Source: Echinococcus granulosus (taxonomy: Eukaryota; Platyhelminthes; Cestoda; Cyclophyllidea; Taeniidae). From it: DNA of 64,000 bases. Both the position numbers and the translations under genes were made by a program. The notes below the pieces were generated by a model that had not been told where the DNA came from, did no database searches, and saw only the letters and a program-made list of their open reading frames with translations. Every line of letters begins with the position of its first letter. Within the stretch, counting starts at the first letter, position 1. Below are positions 1 through 12,568 of the stretch, piece by piece. Location: the NCBI RefSeq assembly GCF_000524195.1, contig NW_020170392.1, positions 541,069 to 605,068 of the forward strand. Reading direction: 5' to 3'.

Positions 1-536
1 ATTGTCATCTAGTAGGCGGTTTTATTTTCCAGTTAGAAGGTAGGCGATTCTTAGTCTGTTTTTGCATTTATCCTCATGTCTCATGCGTTGCGTTTCTGGC
101 AATACAGATTGTAGTCTCTTTTCACTACCGTCATCAACTAGCTTTAAAATTGTTTTTTTTTATTTAAAGTGGTGCTGCCAAAGTTACCGAGACCTATCAA
201 TTTTCTTATAGGCACTCGTGAGCCATTCTCATTATCCTTGCATCATGTCTATGTTCAAGAAGAATGCGTAACAGTTTCTGGTTTAGCAAAATGTCTATGT
301 GCAATTTAAATGACCTTGTTTTTCTCCTTGATTCTTTGAGGGCTCTCAAGGTGGGTAGTAGGAAGGAGTTCCGTGAATTGGTTCATATGTTGCATTTCAT
401 TACACCCTTACCGATAAAGATTGAGAGTTTAAAGAACTGACAGAGTCGGAGTTTACTGTCACTTCGGTAGTTCTCGACCGCCTTTCGAAATTCTACCTTT
501 ACCATTTCCTAATTCCAACTTCTTTTCTCATTGCAG

Positions 537-1157
537 AAAGGCGCAAGGTTTGACTGTTTATATCAGGGGGACTTTTGGAGGTAAGGTGCACTGCCGGTGT
601 GTGTATGCATGTATTTTGCGTGTTCTCTGACGAAATCTGCGCGTTTAATCCACTAACTCAAGTGGTAATAGCTCTCAGGAGTCCCTCCGTTGAGTTAATG
701 GAGATGCTAGCAACAGTTTTCAATCCGAGAACCAACGACCCTTACCAACACACACCTCTTTTTTGTTTCTAGGCTCCTTCCCGGCGGACGTGATCACAGG
801 TAGGCTCTAAGACGCTTTGCCTCCAACCACCTTTTTTGCTACTTAAGGGTATTCTATTTGATGTTAGGTAGTGTTTTTCCAGTGCATCTGTACCCAAGGC
901 TTTTCTGAGGAATGTCTTTAAGAGGCTCTCAGATGCCACAAATTGGATGCGACTTCAAGATCAACGATTCGCTGGCTCTATTTTTGCATGTGAATTTACA
1001 CTAGTGCGAACCACCACAAGCCTGTTCTGTTGCCGGACAACAACAGATGCGTAAGACCGCCTTTTTCTGTTTTGTAGTTCGTCGCATTCAACCAAATTCC
1101 CGTGCGTCGCAACTCAGACAACAACCCAGCTTCTCTCCGTCATATATTCGGACATGA
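537..1157 (+). CDS. Probable 3' terminal exons of an unrecognised gene (partial)
   Basis: Three consecutive short exons fit together in phase: 537-580, 773-799 and 1078-1157. Each has a pyrimidine-rich AG acceptor, and the first two have good donors (gtaagg, gtaggc). Joined, they read KAQGLTVYIRGTFGG, then SFPADVITG, then a basic and Gln/Ser-rich tail ending SFSPSYIRT before TGA at 1155-1157. The middle exon is only 27 nt. An AATAAA lies at 1393-1398. The gene would start left of the window; the first exon shown begins with the third base of a codon. I do not recognise the family. The case rests on splice consensus and continuous phase only, so the exons could still be coincidental. Confidence 0.42.
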
Positions 1158-1392
1158 TTATTTTTCTCCCCCCGGTCAACTGTTTGACTCGTGCCTGCGT
1201 GTCTCATTCGTGGAAATCACGGTCATCTCGCACTGTGTATCTCTCTGTCTCTTCATTTCGCTCTCCATCCCTGTGACCTGGCATTTCTCTTGTACCATTG
1301 CTGACGGGGTTGTTCGCCCTCTGCTTTCTTCACTACCACTTTGGAACGTTTAAATCTCAGTCCTGAGTTGTTTTGGCAATACTGATATTGCT

Positions 1393-1398
1393 AATAAA
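1393..1398 (+). promoter_or_regulatory. Candidate polyadenylation signal AATAAA
   Basis: AATAAA about 235 bases after the TGA of the candidate terminal exon ending at 1157. Confidence 0.35.
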
Positions 1399-1540
1399 GA
1401 ACATATATACTGCTGTATCCACTACCTTTTTGTCTCTGCTCTTCCCCTCATCGTTCATAATGTACACGCATGTTCGATCATCCTTATCCTGTGCTGCTGT
1501 TTTGCGTCGTTTAACCAGCGAAACTGCGCACTCGCTAACT

Positions 1541-1560
1541 GTGTGTGTGTGTGTGTGTAT
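1541..1560. repeat. (GT)n microsatellite
   Basis: About nine GT units in T-rich non-coding DNA. Confidence 0.8.
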
Positions 1561-3187
1561 GCTTGTGAATTGCCCACCCTGTCACACAGGGGAGGTATAA
1601 ACGCACACAACAGTTTAGTGATTTATTTCATGCTTTTTTATGAGGATTTGCTTTTATCCCGTGGATTGTCATCTGAGCGTGTCTGCTTTCCACGTGTGTT
1701 AACGAGGTTATACTGGACGTGCACAGACACCCACTGCCCTGTAGTTTATAGGCGACCCAAATTCAAACCTCCTAGCTCTTTGGTCCGGTCCTCCCCTCTA
1801 CAGTCGCCACTTTGAACCATCTGACTAAACACTTGAGTTGGTGCCTGTCATGTGTGGCGATTCCCGTGCAGTGGGTTGACCATGTGATGTGGCTTTGGAT
1901 TTACTGGAATTGGTGACGCGTCTGCCGCAGTTCCTTCCCCTGTTTTGCCCAGTTTGTCCCTCAAGCGCCATTGATTTATGCCGCCTTTCCAATGTGTGTG
2001 CGCTCTAGCTTTCGTGTTTTTCCCTGTTATGAGTTTGGTGTGTGTTGTGGCGTTTATGCATCCTCTGTGTGTGCTTGGTTTCCATGCTTGTGCATGGGAG
2101 CTATCTTCACGCGTCAAAACAGCTGCTCCCGCCTCCTGCCACACGTCAACGAGTCTCGCCAAAATCCACAGACGTTATTTGCAAATCGGGCACTCCTATT
2201 TTAGTCTCAACAGTTTATCACTCACATTGGCCCTTTTTTATTGTATAATTCGAACTAGATTTTCGTTCTTAAAATACCCTCGCTTGTGAGCCTCGCTTAA
2301 TGGCCCTATTTCCAATCCGCCTACCGAAAGCACTTGTCTTGCAGTCAAGTAGTCAGGGTTCGGTCTTGTTTATGTTTGTGGGCAGATAGAGCGTATCGTT
2401 AGACATCCACTGGTGTTTTGTGCTAGACAGGAATGTATGTCATTTCAGGATACTGCCATTTGCTGTTATGTCCTCATTTATTTTGTCTGGTTTACAAATT
2501 CCATAGAGTAAATATTGGGACGCGTTCTTTGAGGAACCTTACCACTGTCTGGCCGTGTAAAGATTTTGTTGTCAAACGTTGTTTTTGCGACAAAACATTT
2601 GTTCACCCAGGTTGAAGGCTTATTTTATCACTTGAAACAGGAAACATGTTAAATAAATCTATCACTTCTGTGTTTCGCACTATGGTCCTGGCAGTCAGCG
2701 TTGAAGCTGCGCGCTGTCACGAAGCGACAGCGTTGGGGTGTATTGTGGATGCCATTTCTCGGCGTTCAGCTTTCATTCCTTGTGTGCGTATGGGCAAAGA
2801 GTGTTTTTCATCAAGGAATCTGTCACTGCGCCAACTCAACAGTTGTTTGAACTTCAAAGGGAGTTGCTCACGTGTTCTGGACCACTTTTTGCGTGAAACA
2901 TCCTGGTTCCGTTTATCCAACTCTTTAGGCACCCAAAGGGGATCGCTTTTTGCATAATTTATCGTGCGTGATTTATAGCGCTTTAGCTAGTCGTTTGCCT
3001 CTTCTCTCCGTGTGTATGCATGTGTGCAATAAATGGGCGTGCATTTTAAAGGACCCGGGTCTTTTTTCCAACTTATTAGGCTGAAGTATATCAGCTGTAT
3101 TTTCGTGTGTTTTGTTTGAATATTTGATGTTTCTTGCAATCGAATAGAATTTTTACTGGTTCTGCTATGGCTTTCAGATAAATTGCG

Positions 3188-6100
3188 ATGTCGCTCAGAG
3201 CCTTTTCAAAACTGCGCATTCTGCCACTCTCCGCACTAAGGTTGGCCCAGGGAAGTGTTTCATTCCTTCACTCCTCAACTCTGCCCGTTCAGTTCTCTAA
3301 GGTAAGCGTGTGTGTTTGTTTGTGGATGAATATTTGGGAATAAGTTATGTGAAACGGATAGTTCTTTGTTGAGGTTATACATTGGTCTGTCATTTCTTCG
3401 TGATTTTACTGGTCGCGACTAGTGTGCACATCAATCTTCTGGTGTGCCTGTCAGTCTTGTCCTCAACCGTCGACGGTGTAAAATTTCCCCAAGCGCCTTG
3501 CAGACATATGCCGTCAGTCTTTGCTCCCCTCCCACTTTTCTTCCCTAACCCATGTAAATGTCGAATCAAGCTGACATGTTTACCCGGAGATGGTTTTTGA
3601 TGAAAACCATCGGCTACGAAAAGGAAAGGATTGCCGTTAGCAATTATTGTTTTGCACTTTTGGCAATTCCTAGCAAGCCGCAATTTTTCACGTTCCCCCT
3701 TGTGTAGTAGCGCGCCTATTACGTCGATCTCCTTGTATTTTACTCTTGCCCTGTGTAAACATTCCACAATAACCCACGCCTCTGATTAGTCAAACTCCGT
3801 CCACAAGGTTACACAAAGCCTTCTCAAGGTCGTGCTCTCATTGGCTTTCACCTCCCAGGACATAAATCTCTTTGAAGCAGGAGTTATAAGGCAATTTCCT
3901 GCCTAATGATTTTAAGCCATGTGGACTGTTGGGCTTTTATTCGATTTTTTTGTTAAATACTTCTAAATTAAGATTAAGGAAAGAAAGGCGTAAGCTCTTT
4001 TCATTCTCAAGTCTTGGTTACATTTGGCGATCAGGCCTTAAAAACAGCCACTAGAGAAGGTTTAGTCCTGGCACAACTGTCGGAAGCTGAGGTTACATTA
4101 TTTATGATAATTTTCCTTTTGTTCTAGTGATAAGTTATTTCAGTCTCTGCATTAATTTCCCTGAGTTTTTTGTGTCAATCAGTTGCTCTTATAACCTGTC
4201 AACTTTTCGACTTGAAATGAAGTCCAAGAGTCGCAGTATTCCTCCCAAATACTGTTACTTGGACGCTGCAACTAAAGTAGTTGACAGGTAGGGCTGTGCG
4301 TTCTCTGGTTGCTTTGCGATTCTCTACGTTTTTTCGTACACAAGATTGCCAATGTTTTAGTGCATTCTGGGTGGATTTAGATGTCACACAAACTGTTTTC
4401 GAGTGTCAGTGCTGACCATATAACCTTGAAATTTTCACTTCCTACAGTCTTCCACACTAAACGATCCTCGGGCCTCTGCTTTCAAGGCAGAGTTCGCGAT
4501 GAGACTTTAAGGGGGTCGTCTATTTAGGAGTGCGGATCGGAGCTACATTGGAAGTGTTGAATTACAAGGGATTGTTGAGCAACAAGAATTATTACTCCAT
4601 TGTTTTCAAGATTACTAGGGCGTTTATGGACACGATAATTTAGTGAGGCACATTTTCCTGGAATTTCACTTACTCATCCCAACTTTTTCGCCTATTTACC
4701 TAATTTGTAACCAAGGTGCATACTGCCGTTTCAACACTCCGTTTTGTAAAGTACGAACCCTTAAGGCAGTAAGTCCATTCCATGCTGATCATGGAGACTG
4801 CAACCCAAGTATTTGTCTGTAAGGCTATGCACGAGTCTTTCCAGAGCTCCTGGAATTTGTGCCTTTTTTTCGTGGGTAGTCAGACCCTCGGTGCTGCTGC
4901 TACCACCTGTTTGCGCTCTGATGTTTATGGTAATGGCCTTTCAAACTTATCACCATGACAGCTCATTCTGAAAACATTTTTCAACTCAAGTAACTTCCGT
5001 GTTTTCGTGCCAGTGCTAGCACTCTATGAAAAGGCAGTGATCTCCCCTGATTTCTAACACTTGAAGGAGGATAATTTTTCAAGACAACAAGATTCTTGAA
5101 AACTTAAATCTGTGTGTTCAGTAAGAGTCGTAGCTGTTTTAACATAAAGTGTAATATTTTCAGTTTTTGTAGGTAAGACAGCCAGCGTTGCATTTTAGCA
5201 CTTTTTCGAGTGTTGTCGAGTGAACTCGAGGGTGACACATATTCAGAACCTTTGAAATTTATTACCGATGTGAAAGCCTTATTTGGACACATTTTTCATG
5301 AACGTTAACACAGTCACTTTTGTATTTTCGCGTTCATCATTTTAATGTCGAATTTTTAAGAAAAGCATTCTTTGAGCTGCGACTAAGGGCGGTGGAATCT
5401 AGCACTTGTAGCGATTCTGCCCTTCAAAAGTTAGTATCATATCATTGGAATCGACATGATCCTTGGTCCCTCTTGTCTGTCTCTACAAGAACAAATATGT
5501 TAGTCATCGTCTCTCTCATGTCTTCAAACAGTTAACGTCAGTGTTGTTTTAAGAGTATGTATTTTGAAGGCAATGGCTCTACGCAAGACTGACCGTGTAT
5601 AACGAAACCCAGGGGTCCTAGTGTTTCGCTGGAATGCATTCACTTCAGCTTGAAGAACTTGCATACCCAAGACCACTGTTGCAACATTTCGCCTTATTTC
5701 CAGTGCTGCATTACTATTTACGTGCTCAACCTTGGGAAACTGCGATTCTTTTGAGCCACGACCGCGAACTAAGATCAGAAATTCAATGACGATGATGGGC
5801 ACTGAAATTCAAGTGGCTCTTAAACGGCATCCAGAACGCCAGAACCAGTTACTCGTTTGGATCGTGGAATCCAGTAGCCTTATTGCACTAAAACTCTTGA
5901 GTAGCAATTGCGAGAGCGTATTCTTTTAGACTGTTCGGCCCACATTCGCGGCTCTACCGACGCGCATTTCCGTTCGTTCCTCCTCAGAGGCGTCAAGTCC
6001 TCCAGAACTGGACAAGGCGCTCCGCAACCGCCTTACGGAACTGACGACTCGCACACGCGTGGTGGTCCTCATGAAGGGCGATCCGATGGAACCACGCTGT

Positions 6101-6400
6101 GGTTTCTCCAACGCTGTTTGCCGCATCCTCGAGGCGCACGGAGTTTTGGGCAAGCATGACCCCGCCACCGATGCACCTCTTCTCTCATCCTTCGACGTGC
6201 TCTCCGACTCCGAGGTCCGCGAGGCCGCCAAACTCTTCTCTGATTGGCCCACCTTCCCCCAGGTCTTTTTTGACGGTGAATTCATTGGGGGATGTGATAT
6301 CCTCCTCGACATGCACCGGTCTGGCAAACTGGCTGCCGAGTTGGAGCGACGCGGAATTGGATCGCTGCTTACTGAGAGGGAGAAGGGGAAGAAAAATTAA
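3188..6400 (+). CDS. GLRX5: Mitochondrial monothiol glutaredoxin 5
   Basis: Two exons, 3188-3301 and 5990-6400, flank a 2.7-kb phase-0 intron (gtaagc donor, cag/ag acceptor) and give 174 aa. Exon 1 encodes a 38-residue basic, Ser/Leu-rich leader without acidic residues, typical of a mitochondrial targeting peptide. Exon 2 holds the glutaredoxin fold. It has the monothiol active site CGFS at residues 75-78, the preceding VVVLMKG strand with the glutathione-contact Lys67, the cis-Pro motif WPTFPQV, and the GGCDI motif near the C-terminus. In this family the protein binds a glutathione-coordinated [2Fe-2S] cluster and passes clusters on in mitochondrial Fe-S biogenesis. The sequence closely parallels animal GLRX5, including SNAV after the active site. 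The acceptor was placed at 5988-5989 because it keeps phase; the AG two bases earlier does not. Confidence 0.93.
3302..5989 (+). other. Long intron of the glutaredoxin gene
   Basis: 2.7 kb between the targeting-peptide exon and the catalytic exon. No nested gene was seen; the minus-strand frame 3390-3767 lacks any domain. Confidence 0.7.
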
Positions 6401-7642
6401 GATTCTGCCAAATCTTCTCTATCACCTTCGTTGTCTCTGTAGACACAACAGTCTTCTCTGTTAGGGTTGTTTTATATTAGTTCATGGCATAGCTTTTAAG
6501 TAGACTTTTTAATTGTGGAGTTATCCCATTAGTACAGTCGCATCTTCTGGTGCTCTACTTGAAACTTTAAGCTCCACTGAACAAGTTATAACTGTGACCT
6601 TCTAGGCACCTTGATTGCGGCGTCTTAATTATGTCTTCTTGAAGTCTCTTCGTGTTGCAACACTTCAAATCCAACCCAGTAGCGTCTTAAAGGATGACTA
6701 GCACCGTGTCTCTTGCTCCATTGAGGCCATTTCACTTTAAAGGCACTTGCAGCACGTTGTCTAGACAATTGGATCGTCATGGGGATGAGTGGTAAATTTT
6801 ACCCAAAAATGGTTGAAATCTATGCCAGGACTCTTGACTGTCTCTACTCCAGTATTGTCAATAGGAGCGTGTGGGAGTGCAAGGTTTTGTTGTGTCCTCG
6901 AACAAGACGCAGACGCGATTGGGTGAGTTGCCATTCCTCAACCCTCTCACCAATCTCAGACATGATTGTTCGTCGCCTAACGACTGTTTTGTTGTTAAGT
7001 TCTATTGTATGACTCTTAAATGACCTCTACTCAATATTTATTCGCGATTTCGAGTGCTCGCCTTAAATCATACCTATCACAGAATTTAGTACGTGAGTCC
7101 CTCGGGGGCGATCAGTTGGACCCTCCTAAGTAAAACTTCTTCATTTAAGTGCAATTTCTCATTTGATATATGTTGCTTCCTAAGAATGGCGGAACCATAT
7201 TTATGATCCTTTTTACCGTCCGCATGGATCTGCCAACTCGCATGCAAGATCACAGGTGTAACTGCTTTGCAGAATAGCCACCGAGTCGTCTCGGCACAGC
7301 CACCCTTGCTGGCTCTTGCAAAATGCAGACTGACGGGTGAATTTATTATTGGCGGCGGAGATGGGCTGAGGGTTGGAGAGAGGTGCGCCTGAAGCAGAAG
7401 AAGAATGGTGGTTTTCGCATCAAAGAGCGTGGGCATGGTAACGCGGTCGATTGGAGTGCCGAGTGGGTTCTACGTATTAGTTGGAACGCAAATCGATGCG
7501 CTGTGCAGCAGCTCCTTAACGCCTCCTAATCTCTCACCGACCTCTTGCCTTCAATTTTCTGGGAGTACTTTGTTACTAAGGTCCAGGGCACGGCATTGTT
7601 GAGGGAGGATGTCGGATTCTACGGGGTAATGACTTCATTAAT
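6401..7642. other. 3' flank of glutaredoxin; no gene seen
   Basis: 3' UTR and spacer. The open frame on the minus strand at 7086-7436 has no family resemblance and no supporting splice sites. Confidence 0.5.
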
Positions 7643-8886
7643 TGTGCTCTATCTGATTTTAAAGTTGTCGCCCTGGCATTATTAATGCTTTGTGGGCACT
7701 GAAGGCTTTACCTCTGACTTCTGCTGTGCGGCGTGTTCTCAGGACCACGCCAGTAGCCTCCAGCTCTTACGTGCGTTGGCAATACGTATTCTGCCCTAGT
7801 GTTAGAGCATCTTTCGTCTTTTGCGAAGCCTTGGGACGCTACATTGGTAGCAGTGAAAAGTAAACCCGATCTCGAGGGACAGCTACCGTGGTTTGTAATA
7901 TCTGACGGTAAACCTTGATGTGGCACAAGAAGGGTATGTGCTGCGGGTGGGCGAATCTGTGACGATCCCCAACAGAAGAGTTGAGCATGACGCCTACCTT
8001 CGGCAACTACCCCACTTTCCTGTTCTGCAGGAAAGCTACTAGCAACTGGATCGACAGTAGCCGTGGCCGTGAGCCATCTGGAACTGTTTGTTACGGCGAC
8101 GTCAACGGCACCTATTTGAAAATGCCAATCAAGTGAGCACGAGACACCTGCTCCACCTCTCTACCGGCTAGAGAGAACCCAGATGGATATCTGGGTATCG
8201 GTGGAGTGGGAATAAGAAGGCAAGGAGGAATAGATGCCAAAACTTATTCCCGCGAAACTATTTTAGATCCAGTCCCTTGTTATCGTTTTACTCTGCTTTT
8301 CCGTAAATGTTCCCACGACTAGCGATGGGCACACGAACTGGCCAGCACGTTCTCTCCTCCACCAATACAGTTTCCAAACAGGACAAGCAGGTTTAATGGA
8401 ATTTCCACGAAGGAATAATGACCCTGCAATCAGAAATCTTCTCTGTTGCACGCAAATTCCATGTCTGCCACGGTTGGTTCGTGGGTTTTTTTCCTTACAG
8501 CACCGATTACGTTGTAGTAGGCGAAACNNNNNNNNNNNNNNNNNNNNNNNNNNNNNNNNNNNNNNNNNNNNNNNNNNNNNNNNNNNNNNNNNNNNNNNNN
8601 NNNNNNNNNNNNNNNNNNNNNNNNNNNGGGGGGGGGGTTGGAGAAAGGGGAGCGCTTGGGACGACGCTCAAAAGCAGAGAGAAATTGTGTACTACTGTGA
8701 TTATTTGTTTGAATTCTCGTTTTGGTTTCGTGGGCGCTTGTCTCCGCCTCTCAGCTTCCACTGTGCAGGGGGGCATGACCTTGGGGCCCTGGCAGTAATC
8801 CCCAGCCCTTCTCTACGTCGGCACTACATATTCTGCCTTAGTATTATGTCTTATTTCGACTTCAGGAAGACTTGGGGCGCTGTACA
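7643..8886 (+). mobile_element. TRIM-like LTR element, copy A (interrupted by assembly gap)
   Basis: A non-coding element with terminal direct repeats. The 5' repeat is about 7643-7843 and the 3' repeat about 8688-8886. Both begin TG and end with a ...TTGGGGCGCTACA-like sequence. Directly after the 5' repeat comes TTGGTAGCAGTG, which resembles a tRNA primer binding site of the initiator-Met type. The internal region (about 840 bp) aligns along its length with copies B and C and has no long ORF. A 100-N gap and a G run interrupt the internal region. The terminal repeats differ from each other at many sites, so the insertion is old. The boundary of the 5' repeat is approximate. Confidence 0.7.
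8528..8627. other. Assembly gap (100 N)
   Basis: Exactly 100 N followed by ten G, inside repeat copy A. This is a conventional placeholder gap, so its true length is unknown. Confidence 0.99.
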
Positions 8887-11550
8887 TTGCTATTCAAGGA
8901 ATTCAAGGAAAGAATCACATGGCAAAATGCACATTGCAAGATGTTGCTTATTTTAGCAGAATCGGGCCGATACCATTGCATTTTTTGTTATAGGTTGGAC
9001 TGATTTTTGGCCGTCACTAAATTACAAGCTTCCGTAACTATTTATTGCTTCTATGTACATTATCTCGAAAATGTGGCGTTTTATCCCCTCTCCGGATGGC
9101 TTTGAAGAGGTTCATGCAAATGGGAATCTGGCATTTGGGCATTAAGAATGGAAAATTAAATATTTTCTACTAGAAGAGTACCTAATTTGGGCATAATTGT
9201 CAACTGCCTCTATATTCCATCCCAGGAATAGTGGTTATTGGGTGTTTTCATAGTAGGACTTATCAACCCACTTAATCTATGCCCTCCCTGGAAGTACTTG
9301 TAGGACTTCATAGCGGAGATTATGGTGATACAAATTTTAGCTGTTTCTTGAGTGTGGATGATGCTAACGTGCAATAAGTTTTGAGAGACTGTCTCCTTAT
9401 CACGTTTGACAGGTTGCTGCTATCAACTGAGCGTAGGAATCGTAAGATCGGGCAGTTATGTGTGCTTCTTTATTAGGTAGTCATTTGGGTAACTATACCA
9501 AGGTGGATACTATGCTACACCAGCTTCACGAAGACAAGGATTGTGAGCTAGCTGTTGCAATATGGTGCTGTCTTACAAAAATTACACAAAACGCTTCAAA
9601 AAGGAAGCCCTTCATGACAAAATCAAGGGCTGTATGAGGAGGTGGGACACCACCAGGAAAAACTCTATTGAAAGCTAACTTTACTTTCTAGCGTCAACAA
9701 ACAGTTCAAGCAAGGAGATACCAACTTTGGTTTCGCGATCTCCGCGACACAGGAGTGATTTCATGGACTTTTAAGATGCAATTGTTTTTGAGTCCAAACA
9801 TGGCGGACAATCAAGATGATGTTGGACACCCGATCGAAGTGTAAAATATTTAGAACGAGGTGTTTGAACTCTACAGAGCGTTGCCTGTAGTTAAAAGACG
9901 GCTAAGCTGTTATCTCATGCGCTGTTGTAATCAAAATGGGGGATTATCACACCGGTGGCTGTTGATATCAGTTGTGGTTGATTATGCACAACGATGAAGG
10001 CAACACTTTTATTAGATAATTCTCCTTTGTGTCCCATTACCCTTCCGCATTTATTAAGAAGTGATATTGTCGCTCTGATCCAAGCAAAAAAAGCAGCTTA
10101 CTCTTAGTAATCGCAACCCAGAATTAATCCACTTTGATGCTTCCAAGTTTGCTGCAACTTTTAGGGTTGCTTCCTTTTACCACTGCAAGAGCTTTTCTAC
10201 TGATGTTGTTCCAGTAGCAGCTATTAATTTGTTGATTTTCGACAAATGAGTTGACTTATTGAGAAGGCAATGGTTTTAATAAGATGCGTTCCTTCAGATA
10301 AGTCAACTTTTTACAGACGGAGGATTGAGGGCATTACCACAAGGTGGCTTCATCTTTCCAGGATGTACTGCACGGCTAGTATTATGCTTATCGCAGGCAT
10401 CGTTTGCGTAGCGGCCGAGGTCGCATCTGCATCTGAAACAGGAAAGGTATGGCATAGTTCAGATTACTTTTAAGGTAAACCAAGAGTCGTCTGTTCTTAT
10501 AGGATTGGTAAGTTTGATTAGTCATCAACCAATAAATTCAGTTCCAATAAGCTATCGAAACAGTAGATGAATGAGGGCATAAAATTTCTATTTATCTATG
10601 GTGGGCTTCAAGCACCGCAGTACGGTTGACTAAACATTCAGCATTTGGGCATTTCAGTGATGTAAACACTTTACAAAAGGTCAGCTGTTGGTGTCGGTCC
10701 CAGTAGTGAGCACGGAGAGCACACCACACCTAAAAAGCCTATTGAATGAAGAAAATATACAAATCGAAAGCCTTTTTGAGGAAACGGTGCAAACAACGCA
10801 ACCATTTTCTGAAATTTTCATCTTCTAAGTGTCGGCACTCCCGGAGTACCAGGGTATTGATGGAGATGAGTGTGTAGATGCACCAGGGAAGTGTTGAAAA
10901 GGTGAGGGAAGTTTAAACTCTGCAAAATGTGTTTGCTCCGCCAATGACTCAAAAGTCCCAGTTTAGCTTGAATGTTTCACATTAATGTCTCTTTCACGAG
11001 AGAACTTTTTCTAGTTATCATGCAGCCGAAATCTTGTATCCCAGAAGTAATAACTAGGAGAGGTGGGAGGAATCCAGTTAGCCTCTCCTACTCACACAAA
11101 AGTGGCAATGCAAAACGTACAGAGGACCTTGGTGATGAGCGGTTTTTTCTTCTCCCGAAAATGCGAATATCCGTAAAGCGAATCTTTGGAGCTGTCTAAA
11201 TTATACTGATGGTCCAGGATTGGCATTGTAGTTGTCGTCTGAAGAGGCAAATTGAAGAAAGCTACAAAAAACCAAACTGTTATATACTTACTACTCTATT
11301 TTTATATGCACTTGATTTGGAGAAGCTGATATTTTTTCCGATGAATAAATAAATTGTGGCACAACTACGCTCCCCACCTTCTGTCTGGTAGGAAATAAAT
11401 GAGTAAATAAACAATAGCTATTCTCCTACCTCCTACACCTCACTATTCCAACCCAAGTCTTCAAATAGTTTAACTTAATCAGGCATCCCACTGAGTCCGT
11501 TTGGCTTTTATAACATTAAAATTTGAATAATTACGAGAAGCAGGAAGGCT
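8887..11550. other. Long gene-poor stretch
   Basis: AT-leaning DNA with no convincing coding exon except the weak signal-peptide candidate at 10363-10446, listed separately. Confidence 0.45.
10363..10446 (+). CDS. Weak candidate: signal-peptide exon of a small secreted protein
   Basis: ATG at 10363 opens 28 codons with a typical secretory signal: a short N-region, the hydrophobic core SIMLIAGIVCVAA, and an Ala-Ser-Ala cleavage context followed by SETGK. It ends exactly at a donor (AAAG|gtatgg) in phase 0. A possible phase-0 partner exon is 12630-12710 (FTGSDKVGQVIA..., stop TGA), just right of repeat copy B; its acceptor is poor. If joined, the product would be a 50-odd-residue secreted peptide with a repeat in its intron. 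No family is recognised, and chance is a real possibility. Confidence 0.22.
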
Positions 11551-12568
11551 TGAATCACATCAGACGTAATTGACTCTTCATTTCGGTTTCATGGGCACTT
11601 TGAACTTTCGCTGGACGACATGGCAATCGGGCCATGCCATGTAGCCCCCCTTTTTTCGCCTTCAGGAAAGACTTGGGACGCTACATTAGTGACTGTGGAA
11701 GGCGAATCCGATTCTAAAGGACAACTATCTCGATTCCTATTTCTGAATGCTAAGCCTTAACGTGACTGAAGAATTGTATGTACCTTGGATGGAAGAATCG
11801 GTGATAAACTCGGACAGATGGGCTGAAATAGAAGTCTAGTCCCGTCAACTACCATAGTCCCATGCTGTACTCGAATGTTATTAACAACTGAACCAACACT
11901 AGCTGTATCCGTAAATCATCTGCAAAAGCTTGTTGCAGAGCTGTCTACAGTACCTGCGTGGAGATGTCGCTGAGGTGATCATGCGGCACCTCCTCCACCT
12001 CTCTCCTAGTTGGGCACTACTGGATTAAGTACAAATCGACAGAGGGAAATAGACGCCAAAACTTATTCCCACGAAATCATTTCTAACCCCATCCTTTAAT
12101 CACTAACTCTGCTATTAGGCCAGCGTTCTTACCACTGGCGATGGCTATACGAGAGGGACGGCTCATTTACCCTTCCTTTAGTACAGATCTAGTGGGAGCG
12201 TCATGATGGAGCAGTGATGTTGCAGTCAGAGAACTTCTTAGTTGCATGCAAATTCGATAACTGGCACAGGTGGTTTGTGAACGTTTTTCGTGAGTCACCA
12301 ACTATGTTGTGATGGCCGACTGGGGAGGTTGACCAAGGGGAGCACCGTGGACGACGCTCACAAGGAGGGGCTATGTAGTACCTTGGTAATTCGTTAACCT
12401 CTTCGTCTTAATTTCATGGGCGCCCGATGCTTCGCCTTTGTATTTTAACTGGGCAGGATGTCCTTAAGATCATGGTAGTAGCCATCAGTCCTTCCCTGGG
12501 TTAGTAAAACAATTTCTTCCCTAGTATTGTGCCTTCTTTCGTCTTTAGGCAAGACTCAGGGCTCTGCA
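11551..12568 (+). mobile_element. TRIM-like LTR element, copy B
   Basis: Terminal direct repeats lie at about 11551-11685 (shortened) and 12374-12568. The first is followed by TTAGTGACTGTGG, the equivalent of the PBS-like site in copy A. The purine tract CAAGGAGGGGCTA sits immediately before the 3' repeat, whose start TGTAGTACC is the clearest of the set. The internal sequence aligns with copies A and C. I see no ORF for reverse transcriptase, integrase or Gag, so the element is non-autonomous. Target-site duplications were not recognisable. Confidence 0.7.

Larger units (their letters stand above)
1158..3187. other. Non-coding stretch
   Basis: T-rich DNA downstream of the first gene and upstream of glutaredoxin. 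The open frames here (for example 1848-2162 minus and 2646-2957 plus) show no domain, no plausible splice context and biased composition. I see no gene. Confidence 0.5.

Noticed and set aside
3390..3767. 125-aa minus-strand ORF in the glutaredoxin intron
   Set aside because: No domain, no signal peptide and no splice context; chance frame.
7086..7436. 116-aa minus-strand ORF
   Set aside because: No recognisable family; composition is unremarkable and it neighbours repeat sequence.
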